Below are positions 16,941 through 26,056 of a stretch of 64,000 bases of DNA, piece by piece. A program made the position numbers and the translations under genes. A model generated the notes under the pieces. It was not told the origin of the DNA, made no database searches, and was given only the letters and a program-made list of their open reading frames with translations. Position 1 is the first letter of the stretch; each line of letters opens with the position of its first letter. Source of the stretch: JAJPHF01 sp035293805 (GTDB lineage: Bacteria > Chloroflexota > UBA6077 > JAJPHF01); NCBI GenBank assembly GCA_035293805.1, contig DATGMD010000018.1:196926-260925 (forward strand). The letters run 5' to 3'.

Positions 16941-18071
16941 GTGCTGGCACAGCGGGGAATCGCCGTCCTGATCGCGCTGCTCATGGCGGCCGCGTGCGGC
17001 CCATCGGCGAGCGCTCCCACGGCCCAGCCGAGCGGCAGCCCGCAGTCCGCGGTGGCCCCGGCCCAGCCGGTACAAGACCCTGCGCTCCAGGCGCTCGTCG
17101 ACGCCGCGCGCCAGGAGGGGGCGCTGAACGTGATCTACCCCCTCGAGTCCACCAGCGACACCGTCTCCCGCTGGACCGAGGGCTTCAATCGGCTGTACGG
17201 CCTGAACCTCGACGTCCGCTTCACGCCGGGGCCGCCCATGCCTGAGCTAGCCGCGCGCGTGGCGCAGGAGGCGCAGGCCGGCCGCACCGCCTCCACCGAC
17301 GTCTTCATCGGCGCCGAATCGCACATCAACACCCTGGCGAACGCGGGGGCGCTGGAGCCTGTCGACTGGGCAAGCTGGGCGCCCAACGTCCGCGACCCGC
17401 GCCTCATCGCGCCCGGCGGCGTCGCGGTCCAGCTCGGGACGCGCACGCCTGGCATCGCCTACAACACCAACCGCATCAGCGGCGACTTAGTACCCGCCAC
17501 CATGCAGGACCTGCTCAAGCCCCAGCTCCGCGGCCAGATCGCATCGACGCCCTATGCCGCGGGCTTTTCCGTCCTGGGGAGCCCCGAGATTTGGGGCGAG
17601 GCACGAACGATCGACTACGTGACGAAGCTGGCCGACCAGGTGGGCGGCCTGATTCGCTGCAACGAGATGGACCGTCTGCTCAACGGCGAGTTCGACATGC
17701 TCGCGCTCGACTGTGGCGCCGAGTTCCGGGCCTCCCCGGGGAAAGAGGCGCTCATTGGGCACGTCATTCCGAGCGACGCCGCGGTGCTGTCGTACTGGTA
17801 TACCGCCGTGCCTAGCCACGCGGCTCATCCCAATGCCGCGAAGCTGTGGATCAACTACGTGATGGGCCGCGAGGGGCAGGACATCCTGTACCAGGGTGCG
17901 CACGCGGATCACCACCTGGTGCCTGGCTCGCACGTTGCGCCGGACATCGAAGCGCTGCAGGCGCGCGGGGTAAAGTTCACCGAGACGGACGTCGCGTTCT
18001 ACCAACGTACCGACTTGCAGATGCTCAACCGCCTCGGGGCCGACCTGCAGCGCATCGTGCAGAAGCAATAG
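16941..18071 (+). CDS. extracellular solute-binding lipoprotein (Fe3+/SBP type)
   Basis: The GTG at 16941 is chosen because GGAGGTAAGC directly precedes it. The product of about 376 residues opens with a lipoprotein signal ending 'LMAAAC'. The binding domain follows the ferric/phosphonate pattern of family 1/6 binding proteins: 'AARQEGALNVIYPLEST', 'NTNRISGDLVPATMQDLLKP', 'LRGQIASTPYAAGFSV' and 'AAKLWINYVMGREGQDILYQ'. It is divergently oriented from the binding-protein/amidohydrolase pair at 14.8-16.8 kb, with a shared 168-bp intergenic space. No permease genes follow; the next gene is convergent. The ligand may be a metal chelate or small carboxylate. Confidence 0.83.
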   Translation: MLAQRGIAVLIALLMAAACGPSASAPTAQPSGSPQSAVAPAQPVQDPALQALVDAARQEGALNVIYPLESTSDTVSRWTEGFNRLYGLNLDVRFTPGPPMPELAARVAQEAQAGRTASTDVFIGAESHINTLANAGALEPVDWASWAPNVRDPRLIAPGGVAVQLGTRTPGIAYNTNRISGDLVPATMQDLLKPQLRGQIASTPYAAGFSVLGSPEIWGEARTIDYVTKLADQVGGLIRCNEMDRLLNGEFDMLALDCGAEFRASPGKEALIGHVIPSDAAVLSYWYTAVPSHAAHPNAAKLWINYVMGREGQDILYQGAHADHHLVPGSHVAPDIEALQARGVKFTETDVAFYQRTDLQMLNRLGADLQRIVQKQ

Positions 18072-18130
18072 CGCCGCGCCGGCGCCATCGCGCGGCAGGC
18101 GAACAGCAAGTTAGGCGAAGCAGGCGCAGA

Positions 18131-19417
18131 TCATTGCGGGTACCGCCCGAGCCGCTCCAGGGCGTAGGCCACGTACGAGTGATCGACGATCCGCTCGCTG
18201 GCGGTCTTCTCCCGAATCGTGCCTTTCCGGAGCAGGTAGTCCTGCATCTCGTCCAGCATGCCCTCGTCCAGCCCGCCGTTGGGATCGACGCCCGGCCAGC
18301 CCATCAGCGGGTACAGCGCCGGGTCCTTCACGGGGGTGTGCTTCATCAGGACCTGGGTGAACTGCTCGCGGCCCGCCGGGTTCTCGTTGCTGACGAAGGC
18401 GCGGTAGTAGTCGCGCACGGCCCGCAGGTACGCCGTGACGTAGCGCCGCGCGGCCTCCGGCTGCTCGGCGGCGAACTGCGGGCCGATGACCATGACCACG
18501 CCGATCGCGCCCGGGAACACGTCGCCCGCCTTGGTCATCGTCTGGGCGATCCCGCGGCTGTTGGCGATCGCCACGAACGGCTCGACCCCCCAGGCCGCGT
18601 CGATCGCCTTGTTGCCCAGCGCGGTCAGCATGTCTGGGAACGCCATCGCGACCAGGTTCACGTCGTCGGCGGTCAGCCCCCCCTGCGCGAGCGCGCGCTC
18701 CAGGTAGCTCTGGCTGGTCGTGCCGAGGGCGGAGACCGCGATGGTCAAGCCCTTCAGGTCGTCCAGGCCCTGGTACTGCCCGCTGTCGACCAGGTCCTTG
18801 CGGACGAGCAGCGCGGCGCCCCCGGGATTCTGCTCCGTCGAGAGCACCATCGCCGTGACCAGCTTGAGCCCGATGTCGCGCTGCGCCGCGTTGAACAGTC
18901 CAGGGTCGATGCCGCCGTTGCCGAAGTCGAGCTGGCCAGTGGCGAGCAAGCCCACCTGCTCGGTGATCCCGCGGACGGGGACCAGCTCGACGTCCAACCC
19001 CTCGTCCTGGAAGTAGCCCTGCTCCAGCGCCTGATAGATGGCGGCTTCCGGCGCGATGCCGGTCACGCCGACCCGTACTTTCACCGTCGGGCTGAGGGGC
19101 GGCGGGGCTGGCTGGGCCACCTGTGCACCGGGAGCGGACGCCGCGGCAGTCACGAGGGCCGCCGGCGCGCTCGTCGGCGCAGCCGGCGGGGCGATCTCGG
19201 CCGTGGTCGCGGGCACCGAGCCGGCCGGGGCCGGCGCGCCGCACGCGGTGAGCCAGACCCAGCTCAGCAGCAGGAGGACGATCCGCGCGCGCGACCCGAC
19301 GGCACGCGGCGCGCGGTGCTCGCCGGGCAGCCACGCGCTCTTCGACTCGGCGCGGCGCGACACGCCCGGCGCTCCGGCCGGTCGGCAGTACGAGCGAAGC
19401 CAGCCAGACCGCGTCAT
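18131..19417 (-). CDS. NMT1/THI5-like substrate-binding lipoprotein
   Basis: The ATG at 19417 follows GAAGGA; a longer in-frame start at 19450 lacks a ribosome binding site. The product has a long Arg-rich leader, a lipobox 'LLLLSWVWLTAC' and an Ala/Pro spacer before an NMT1-type binding domain. Features include 'ALEQGYFQDEGLDVELVPVR', 'LTIAVSALGTTSQSYLERAL' and 'AIDAAWGVEPFVAI'. Taurine, nitrate and aliphatic sulfonate receptors share this fold. It lies 73 nt after a two-domain VOC protein on the same strand, so the two are likely an operon. Permease genes are absent. Confidence 0.82.
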   Translation of the reverse strand: MTRSGWLRSYCRPAGAPGVSRRAESKSAWLPGEHRAPRAVGSRARIVLLLLSWVWLTACGAPAPAGSVPATTAEIAPPAAPTSAPAALVTAAASAPGAQVAQPAPPPLSPTVKVRVGVTGIAPEAAIYQALEQGYFQDEGLDVELVPVRGITEQVGLLATGQLDFGNGGIDPGLFNAAQRDIGLKLVTAMVLSTEQNPGGAALLVRKDLVDSGQYQGLDDLKGLTIAVSALGTTSQSYLERALAQGGLTADDVNLVAMAFPDMLTALGNKAIDAAWGVEPFVAIANSRGIAQTMTKAGDVFPGAIGVVMVIGPQFAAEQPEAARRYVTAYLRAVRDYYRAFVSNENPAGREQFTQVLMKHTPVKDPALYPLMGWPGVDPNGGLDEGMLDEMQDYLLRKGTIREKTASERIVDHSYVAYALERLGRYPQ

Positions 19418-19490
19418 AGTCCATCCTTCTCGCGGCGCACCGCGTGTCACCTGCTAGGGGCCTCCGCGGAGCGCCGCTCCGACCAGATAC

Positions 19491-20264
19491 CTAGGCGGCC
19501 GCCGTCCAGGCGCCGGCCACGCGCAGGTCGAAGTGGTTCCCGTCCGGGTCCCAGATGCGGTAGTAGTCCTGCGCGTCCCGGCGGTCCAGCCGCTGCTCTC
19601 GGCGCGTCCCGCGCGGTAGCCGGCCGATGAGGTCTCCCACTCGCGGCGTCTCAAAGCCGTAGTGGTTCAGGCCGAGCTGGGCGTGGTCAATCGTGACCTC
19701 CTTGCCCGCGGCCCGGGTCTCCTCGGCGTCGCCCAGGATCGCCAGGTTGATCGTGCCGTCGGTCAGGAAGCGCCCCGTCGAGCGCCACATCTCCGGGAAC
19801 GCCTTCTCCAGCCCGAAGACGTTTGCGTAGAACTCTGCTACCGCATCGCCGCGCGGCTCGCACATCGCCACGTGCCGCATTCCGGGCAGTCGGCTCGCGC
19901 TGCCCGGCACGCCGAACCCGCGCGTCGACACGGCCACCGGGTAGCCATTGGGGTCGGCGATGCAGTACTCGCCGTGGTGCAGCCCGCCCTCGTCCGGCTG
20001 GAGCGTGAGGTGTGGCGCGAACCGCTGCAGCCGGTCCGCGAGCGCCGTGCGGTCGTCTACCGCGATGCCGATCTGGCGCGGGCCGCGCGCGCCCAGCTCG
20101 GGGCGGTACGCGAGCAGGCTGAGGTTGAAGAAACCGTCGGTCACCGACACGTCGCCCGCGCCGGAACGCCCCAGCTCCTGCATTCCGAAGCTGTCGGCAT
20201 AGAACCGCGCGAGGCGCTCGGGGTCGTCGCTCACGATGGCCAGGTAGCGAATCGTGGCTTGCAT
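19491..20264 (-). CDS. two-domain VOC (glyoxalase/extradiol dioxygenase-like) protein
   Basis: The ATG at 20264, preceded by GAGGCGGG, gives 257 residues with two vicinal-oxygen-chelate modules. The first starts 'YLAIVSDDPERLARFYADSF' and the second 'MRHVAMCEPRGDAVAEFYAN', ending 'IWDPDGNHFDLRV'. Paired VOC modules form the metal pocket of extradiol ring-cleavage dioxygenases and related enzymes. A ring-cleaving dioxygenase would fit the Rieske oxygenases and ACMSD-like amidohydrolase nearby, but the activity cannot be fixed from sequence alone. It is upstream of a binding-protein gene on the same strand. Confidence 0.8.
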   Translation of the reverse strand: MQATIRYLAIVSDDPERLARFYADSFGMQELGRSGAGDVSVTDGFFNLSLLAYRPELGARGPRQIGIAVDDRTALADRLQRFAPHLTLQPDEGGLHHGEYCIADPNGYPVAVSTRGFGVPGSASRLPGMRHVAMCEPRGDAVAEFYANVFGLEKAFPEMWRSTGRFLTDGTINLAILGDAEETRAAGKEVTIDHAQLGLNHYGFETPRVGDLIGRLPRGTRREQRLDRRDAQDYYRIWDPDGNHFDLRVAGAWTAAA

Positions 20265-20602
20265 CTCGTACCCGCCTCTCGAAGGATGGGGGCCTTGCGC
20301 TCGTGGCGCTGCCAAGAGCGCATTCCTGGCCCGACGCCGTCGCCGCCACCTCGGCGCGGCACCGTTCGCACCAAAGCGCAGGAGCGCCGGCCGCGGCGAG
20401 CGGTTCGCTCCGCATGGTTGGGTCCGGCGGGGGCCGCTCGGACCGGCCGATTGTACAGCCCTCCTACCCCGGGGGCAACCGCGCGCCGAACGCCGTGCGG
20501 ACCACGCGACCGCGCTGGCGCCGCGCTCCCGGGCGCCGATATAATGGCCGCGCTGAAGACGCCAAGGGCTCCGTGCCCGTGCTGCCGTTGAAGAGGTGCC
20601 GT
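20265..20602. promoter_or_regulatory. divergent intergenic region with a TATAAT box
   Basis: This 338-bp gap separates two divergent VOC genes. TATAAT at 20540-20545 reads toward the plus-strand gene, but no good -35 lies 16-18 nt upstream, so an activator or another sigma factor may be needed. Nothing else recognisable was found. Confidence 0.4.
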
Positions 20603-21166
20603 ATGGCTGTTGACACGGTCCAGGTCGTCCCCCCGCCCAAGGAGGCCGTCCCCGTACCCGAAACAAAGGCGCCCGTGCGCCTGGCCGGCTGGGACCACGT
20701 GGCGTTCTCGGTGCCCGATCTCGTCGCGGCCGAACGCTGGTACGTCGAGGTGCTGGGCGGCGAAGTGGTCGGCCGCTACAACTGGGGCGGCGATACCGCG
20801 CACGACGATGCCCCGCCGCACGCGGACGTTCGCATCGGCAGCAACGTGCTCAGCCTGTTCCTGGGCGACCCGATCCGCGGCGCCACCAACGTGCCGCGCC
20901 ACTTCCACTACGCGCTCACCTGCGGCAGCCTGGCCGAGCTGGAGCAGTGGCAGGCGCACCTGCGCAGCCAGGGCGTGAAGCTGCGCAACGACGGCGCGTT
21001 CCACGGGCACCCGGGCTTCGGCGCCGTCAGCCTGTATTTCGAGGATCCCTGGGGCGCCAAGCTGGAGATCGTCACCTGGCTGCCCGACTACGCCACCGCT
21101 AAGGCCGAGGTGACGAAGCGGGGCGGCATCATCATGGGCGCCAGCGGCCATCGCCCGGCGCGCTGA
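20603..21166 (+). CDS. VOC family (glyoxalase-like) protein
   Basis: The 187-residue protein has one complete VOC domain. 'GWDHVAFSVPDLVAAERWYV' opens the first beta-alpha-beta unit and 'VSLYFEDPWGAKLEIVTWL' provides the C-terminal metal-binding Glu. The ATG at 20603 follows GAGGTG. The family includes glyoxalases, epimerases, fosfomycin-type thiol transferases and dioxygenases. It is divergent from a two-domain VOC protein, and the convergent gene beyond it encodes a metal amidohydrolase, so a catabolic role is likely. A Pro/Val-rich N-terminal tail of about 25 residues is unusual. Confidence 0.8.
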   Translation: MAVDTVQVVPPPKEAVPVPETKAPVRLAGWDHVAFSVPDLVAAERWYVEVLGGEVVGRYNWGGDTAHDDAPPHADVRIGSNVLSLFLGDPIRGATNVPRHFHYALTCGSLAELEQWQAHLRSQGVKLRNDGAFHGHPGFGAVSLYFEDPWGAKLEIVTWLPDYATAKAEVTKRGGIIMGASGHRPAR

Positions 21167-21251
21167 GGCGCCGGCCGCCACGCGGGAGCGCGAACGCGAT
21201 CAGAAGTGCCGCGCGGGCGGTGCTCAGGCCCCCGCCAGCCGCCGCCCGCGC

Positions 21252-22418
21252 TTACGGCTCGCCGAAGCACCGCACGGCATTGTCCCACATCAGCTTTTGC
21301 ATGCGGTCGCGGCCGATGCTGTCCCACGCTAGGACTTTGTCCACTGACTCGGGGAAGCGCGACTCCGCGTGGGGGTAGTCCGACCCAAACATCAGGATGT
21401 GATCCCCTAGGTCGTCCATCACCATCCGGGTGATCGCCTCCCCCTCGTGGATCACGATGCCGGCGAAGAACCGGCCGCCGGTCACGTACTCGCTCAGCTT
21501 GTGCTCCAGCTTGTCCGACACGTAGCCCATATAGATCGCTTGGTCGTCCATGCGCCGCGCCCAGAACGGCAGCCACCCGAAACCGGATTCCAGGATGCAG
21601 AACCGCAGGTTCTTGTAACGATCGAGGATACCTGCTCCGAAGAAGGCCGCGACGGCGCGCATCGCACCCCAAGGATGCGAGGCCAGCCGGCCCAGGAAGG
21701 GATTGTCCCAGAGGTCACGATAGCCGGGGTAGCCAAACGAGAAGCTGTGGTGGACCACTGCTAGGCCTGCCTCATCTGCGGCCCGCCACAAGGGCTCGAG
21801 GTCCGGATGATCGAGCGGATAGTCGAGCGGCAGGTGGGGTTGAATGCCCACCGCCCACCGCGAGCGGCCCCAGCGCGTGATCTCGTCGATGGAGGCCTCC
21901 AGATTGCGGGGGGTAGCGGCAAGCAACGACTTGAGCCGGTGCGGGTACTTCCCGCAAAAGTCGTTCAGATAGCGATGGTTGGCCCGCATGAACTCGGCCT
22001 CGACCCACGGGTCCTCGTGACTCTGGACGCTGCCCGGCACCATCATGTGTATGTCCTGGCCTTCCGCGTCCATATCCCGCACCCGCGCATCCGGGTCCCA
22101 GTCCGAGCTGCCGGGCGTGGGGAACCGCGAGCCCATGAACCGCTGAAACTCGTGCTCGGCGTCGGCCCGGGGCTCGGCCTCCCCCAGCCACCGGGTCTTG
22201 GCCGACCGCCAGCCCCCGCCCTGCCCTCCGCCTAACCGGAACATGTGCCGGTACGGCGGCTCCAGCCGCTCGCCCGCCCAGCCGATGGTGAAAGGCACCT
22301 TGCGCCGGTCGAGATCGGGGACCCGGGCGCGTAGCTCCGGCCCGAGGTACGGCTCGAGCGATTCCGCGGTCGCGCTGAAATGCGTGTCGGTGTCGTACAC
22401 TCGGTATTGGTTCCGCAT
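21252..22418 (-). CDS. amidohydrolase-2 family metal hydrolase
   Basis: The ATG at 22418, after GGGGAGAGG, gives 388 residues. The first motif is 'YDTDTHFSATAES', where a DxH/T variant replaces the classic HxH. Later metal-site segments are 'IHMMVPGSVQSHEDPW', 'GLAVVHHSFSFGYPGY', 'CILESGFGWLPFW' and 'ILMFGSDYPHAESRFPESVD'. These match a large clade of amidohydrolase-2 proteins of mostly unknown substrate. It ends near the convergent VOC gene. The altered first motif is common in this clade, so the enzyme is probably active. Confidence 0.83.
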   Translation of the reverse strand: MRNQYRVYDTDTHFSATAESLEPYLGPELRARVPDLDRRKVPFTIGWAGERLEPPYRHMFRLGGGQGGGWRSAKTRWLGEAEPRADAEHEFQRFMGSRFPTPGSSDWDPDARVRDMDAEGQDIHMMVPGSVQSHEDPWVEAEFMRANHRYLNDFCGKYPHRLKSLLAATPRNLEASIDEITRWGRSRWAVGIQPHLPLDYPLDHPDLEPLWRAADEAGLAVVHHSFSFGYPGYRDLWDNPFLGRLASHPWGAMRAVAAFFGAGILDRYKNLRFCILESGFGWLPFWARRMDDQAIYMGYVSDKLEHKLSEYVTGGRFFAGIVIHEGEAITRMVMDDLGDHILMFGSDYPHAESRFPESVDKVLAWDSIGRDRMQKLMWDNAVRCFGEP

Positions 22419-22805
22419 CGGCTGCCTCTCCCCTCGCAGGGGTGCTCGCGGACGCGACGGCCGGCGCGGAGCGCCGGCGCCCACCCGCCCGGCGGCTGGC
22501 TGCCCAAGCGCCGCCCGCCCTCTCTGCAGCCTATACTAGCAACCCTCGGATGGCCGGGCAACGCGTCGCTGGCTCAGCTAGAAACCCCGCTCCGCGCTCG
22601 ACGGCAGGCCGGCCATCGGAGTGCGTGGTGCCTGCGATCATCCCGACGCTCGACCCGCCCGAGCGGCTGCCGCTCCCGCGCCGAGTGCAGGGTGGCACCC
22701 CGGCCGCAGCGCGGCGCTCGGGACGCGCGGCCCTACCCACCCCGGCTCCACGGCCCGGCCGCGCTTCCCGGTCGTGGGTGGGCGGCCGGGGTAGGCGCCG
22801 GCGCC
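22419..22805. other. gene-free interval
   Basis: This 387-bp gap separates two minus-strand genes. It is uniformly GC-rich and contains no open frame with a ribosome binding site. A short GGCGCCGGCGCC palindromic patch lies near the end of the downstream gene (about 22794-22807). Confidence 0.4.
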
Positions 22806-25526
22806 TCAGCGCCGCGCGCCGAGCGGCAGGGGCGGCGCGGCGGGGGCGAGGCGGATGCGGGCGTCGAGGATGCAGGCGCCGCGCGCCAGCACGACGATCG
22901 GGTTGCAGTCCAGCTCGGCGACCTCGGGGCGGTCCTCGGCCAGCGCGCTCAGGCGCAACAGCGCGTCCTCCAGCGCCGCCACGTCGGCCGGCGGCTGGCC
23001 GCGGAACCCCTCCAGCAGCGGGTAGGTCTTCAGCTCGCGCACCATCGCGTGCGCGTCGTCGGTCGTCAGCGGCGTGAGGCGCACCGCCACGTCCCGCAGC
23101 AGCTCGACCAGCGTGCCGCCCGCGCCGCAGGCGAGCAGCGGCCCGAACTGCGGGTCGTGGACTAGCCCGGCGATCATCTCGACGCCCGCGGGCACCATCT
23201 GCTGTACGAGGAAGCCCGTCGGGGGCTGGCCGGCGCGCGTCAGCGTCGCGGCCATCTCCTGCGCTGCCGCTCGCACTGCCCCCGCGCCCCGCAGGTCCAG
23301 CCGGACCGCGCCCGCGTCCGTCTTGTGAACGAGACCGGGCGCAATCGCCTTCAGGGCTACCGCGCCGCCCAGGGCGTCGGCCGCGTCGCCGGCGGCGTCG
23401 GGCGTGGCGACCGTGCGCTGCGGCGCCAGCGGCAGGCCGTAGCAGCCGAGCAGCGCGGCCACGTCGTCGGGGCCGAGCCAGTCCGCGCCCGTGCCCAGCG
23501 CGCGGGCGACAAGGGCCGCGGCCTCGTCGCGCCGCAGGCCCGGCAGGCTGGGCGCCACCGCGAGCGGGCGCGCGCGCCACGCGCCGTAGCGCGCGGCGTG
23601 GGCCAGCGCGATCGCGGCCGCCTCGGGGAAGGCGTAGGACGGGATGTGGACCCCGGGCGCGCGCAGCGCCTCGGGCACGCCCTGCGAGCCCATGAACACC
23701 GCCAGCACGGGCTTGCGGTGCTCCACGGCGCCAACCGCCGCGACCAGCGCGTGCGCCACGTCCTCGGCGCGCGTGGCGAGGGGCGGGATGAAGATGGCGA
23801 TGACCGCGTCGATCCCCGGGTCGGCAGCGACCACGCCGAGCGCCTGGCGGTACTGGTCCGCCGTGGCGGCCGCCAGCATGTCCACCGGGTTGGCGGGGCT
23901 GGCCTCGGCGGGCAGGAATCCCCGCAGGCGGGCCTGCGTCGCCTCGGCCAGCACCGGCACCTCCAGGCCCTGCGCCTCCAGCGTGTCGGCGCACAGGATC
24001 GCTGGGCCGCCCACGTTCGTCACGATCCCCACGCGCCGGCCGGCCGGTAGCGGCTGGTTCGCGAGCAGCGCCGCCACGCCGAACATCTCCTCCAGCGTGT
24101 CGGTGCGGATCACGCCTGCCTGGCGGAACAGCGCCTCCACCGGCACGTCCGACGCGGCGAGCAGCGCGCCGGTGTGCGACGAGGTGGCGCGGGCGCCGGC
24201 CGTCGAGCGGCCGCTCTTGACGGCGACGATCGGCTTCGTCCGCCCCACGCGCCGCGCGATCCGCGCGAACTTGCGCGGGTTGCCGAACGACTCCAGGTAG
24301 AGCAAGATCACGTCGGTGTGCGGGTCCGTCTCCCAATAGTGGAGCAGGTCGTTGCCGGAGATGTCCGCCTTGTTGCCGACGGTGACGAAGCTGGAGATGC
24401 CCAGCCCGAGCGCGCCGGCGTAGTCCATGGCGGCCAGGCCCAGCGCGCCGCTCTGCGACGAGAAGCCGATGCGCCCCGCGGGCGGCACGAACGGGCCGAA
24501 GGTGGCGTTGAGGCGAATGGCCGGGTCGGTGTTGCCGATGCCGATGCAGTTGGGGCCGATGAGCCGCATGCCGGCGGCGCGGCAAGCGCGCAGCAGTGCG
24601 GCCTGGCGCGCGCGGCCCGCGGGGCCCGTCTCGGCAAAACCCGCCGAGAGGACGACGAGCGCTCGCACGCCCTTCCGCCCACAGGCCTCGGCCACTTCCA
24701 GCACGTGAGCCGCCGGCACGGCGACGACGGCCAGGTCGACTGGGCCGGGCACCGCTTCGACGCTCGGATAGGCCGGCACGCACTGCACGACGCTGGCGGC
24801 CGGGTTGACGGGATAGACGGGCCCGCCGAACTCGTAGGCCACCAGGTTGTGGAACACCTCGCTGCCCACGCTGCCCCGCTGCCGCGAGGCGCCGATCACC
24901 GCGACGCCGCGCGGGTGGAGGAACGCCTGGAGCGCGCTCACCGCGGCGATCTGCTCGCGGCGCTCGAACTGCGCGATGGCCGCCTCGTCGAGGGCGGTGG
25001 GGAAGCTCAAGTGGATCTCCCCGGGGCCGCTGTGTACCTCGACGGGGAAGCCGGACTGGCGGAACACGCCCAGCATGCGATGGTTGGTGGGCAGCGTTTC
25101 GGCCTCGAACACGCGGATGCCCTTCGCGGCGGCGATCTCGGCGAGGTGGCCGAGCAGCAGGGTGGCCAGGCCGCGGCCCCGGTAGTCGTCGGCTACGGCA
25201 AAGGCCACCTCGGCGCGGTCGTCGCGGCCCGCCGCGTACAGCGCGTGGCCGACAATGCGCTCGTCGGCCCCCACCGTGGCGACGAGGCCGAAGGTGCGCT
25301 CGTAGTCGACCTGCGCCGCGCGCTGGGCCTCGGCGGCGAGGTTGACGGCCGGCGAGAAGAAGCGCAGCGTGCGCGACTCCTCGGACAGCCCCTCCAAGAA
25401 CGCGAGCAGCCGCGGCGCGTCGTCGGGGCGCACCGGCCGCACATGGGCGGTCGAGCCGTCGCGCAGCACGATGTCGGCCTCGCGGTAGTCGGGATACGGC
25501 GGGGCCGGCTCGGGCGTCGGCTGCAT
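22806..25526 (-). CDS. GNAT acetyltransferase fused to ADP-forming acyl-CoA synthetase
   Basis: The ATG at 25526, after GAGGAGC, gives 906 residues. A GNAT domain comes first (about 18-175; 'VADDYRGRGLATLLLGHLAE' is the acetyl-CoA loop). A CoA-binding domain follows ('RGVAVIGASRQRGSVGSEVF'), then a succinyl-CoA-ligase-like region with 'ATSSHTGALLA' carrying the expected phosphohistidine, and a C-terminal ATP-grasp domain ('VALKAIAPGLVHKTDAGAVR'). Proteins with these parts are protein-lysine acetyltransferases of the Pat type or acyl-CoA synthetases. Here the GNAT domain is N-terminal, opposite to E. coli PatZ, and the active-site His is kept, so synthetase activity is possible. Confidence 0.9.
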   Translation of the reverse strand: MQPTPEPAPPYPDYREADIVLRDGSTAHVRPVRPDDAPRLLAFLEGLSEESRTLRFFSPAVNLAAEAQRAAQVDYERTFGLVATVGADERIVGHALYAAGRDDRAEVAFAVADDYRGRGLATLLLGHLAEIAAAKGIRVFEAETLPTNHRMLGVFRQSGFPVEVHSGPGEIHLSFPTALDEAAIAQFERREQIAAVSALQAFLHPRGVAVIGASRQRGSVGSEVFHNLVAYEFGGPVYPVNPAASVVQCVPAYPSVEAVPGPVDLAVVAVPAAHVLEVAEACGRKGVRALVVLSAGFAETGPAGRARQAALLRACRAAGMRLIGPNCIGIGNTDPAIRLNATFGPFVPPAGRIGFSSQSGALGLAAMDYAGALGLGISSFVTVGNKADISGNDLLHYWETDPHTDVILLYLESFGNPRKFARIARRVGRTKPIVAVKSGRSTAGARATSSHTGALLAASDVPVEALFRQAGVIRTDTLEEMFGVAALLANQPLPAGRRVGIVTNVGGPAILCADTLEAQGLEVPVLAEATQARLRGFLPAEASPANPVDMLAAATADQYRQALGVVAADPGIDAVIAIFIPPLATRAEDVAHALVAAVGAVEHRKPVLAVFMGSQGVPEALRAPGVHIPSYAFPEAAAIALAHAARYGAWRARPLAVAPSLPGLRRDEAAALVARALGTGADWLGPDDVAALLGCYGLPLAPQRTVATPDAAGDAADALGGAVALKAIAPGLVHKTDAGAVRLDLRGAGAVRAAAQEMAATLTRAGQPPTGFLVQQMVPAGVEMIAGLVHDPQFGPLLACGAGGTLVELLRDVAVRLTPLTTDDAHAMVRELKTYPLLEGFRGQPPADVAALEDALLRLSALAEDRPEVAELDCNPIVVLARGACILDARIRLAPAAPPLPLGARR

Positions 25527-26007
25527 CGCTGCTCCTCGGCTACGATCTCCCAATTCAATCGCAGCCAGGCGAAACAGCGGTCTTCGTACCAAGCGCTCGT
25601 GCCATATCGACCTCTCCCCACGCTCTCGCGGCAGCCCGCGGTCGGCCTCCGTCGCGGCTGCGACCCCGCGGCACCCGGACAACGCCCACTTTAGCATGGC
25701 GCGAAGAGGTTGCCATGCGAGTAATCGGGAGTAAACGCCGCGTAACAGCCGCGCGCCCACCGCTCCGAGCTTATTGGGCGTGTCCGGCCCTGGCCCTGCG
25801 CCGAGTACGCCCCCGAAGCGCTGGCCGCAGGCGCTGAGCAGGTGGGGGGCCGCCGCGCCCCGCCGCCCCTCCTCCACGACTTTGAATCAGCCCTGCCAAA
25901 CGCTGCGACCGCATCCCAGGCACCGTGGAGCGGGTGCAGCGCTGCCCCCCCCCGGCCAGCGCTCCCACAGCGCACCAGTCATGCGCGTCCCGCGGTCCTG
26001 CACACGA
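25527..26007. other. gene-free interval with a small hairpin
   Basis: No supported gene was found in about 480 bp. A small inverted repeat GCATGGC/GCCATGC lies at 25694-25718 and a locally AT-richer patch at 25690-25745, where a promoter for the minus-strand gene could sit. Confidence 0.4.
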
Positions 26008-26041
26008 GCGCCCCCGGCCGGTGCGCACCGGCCGGGGGCGC
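26008..26041. terminator. 34-bp perfect palindrome, terminator of the secreted-protein gene
   Basis: Positions 26008-26024 are the exact reverse complement of 26025-26041. It lies 15 nt beyond the stop of the minus-strand gene at 26057-26689. No U-tract follows. Confidence 0.6.
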
Positions 26042-26056
26042 CCCCGAGCGCGTTGG

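Noticed and set aside
17846..19630. 594-codon open frame on the plus strand
   Set aside because: It overlaps a binding-protein gene out of frame and two minus-strand genes; composition is typical of a shadow frame.
26008..26041. attachment site or insertion sequence end
   Set aside because: It is a simple perfect palindrome 15 nt after a stop codon, with no transposase or integrase nearby; a terminator is the simpler reading.
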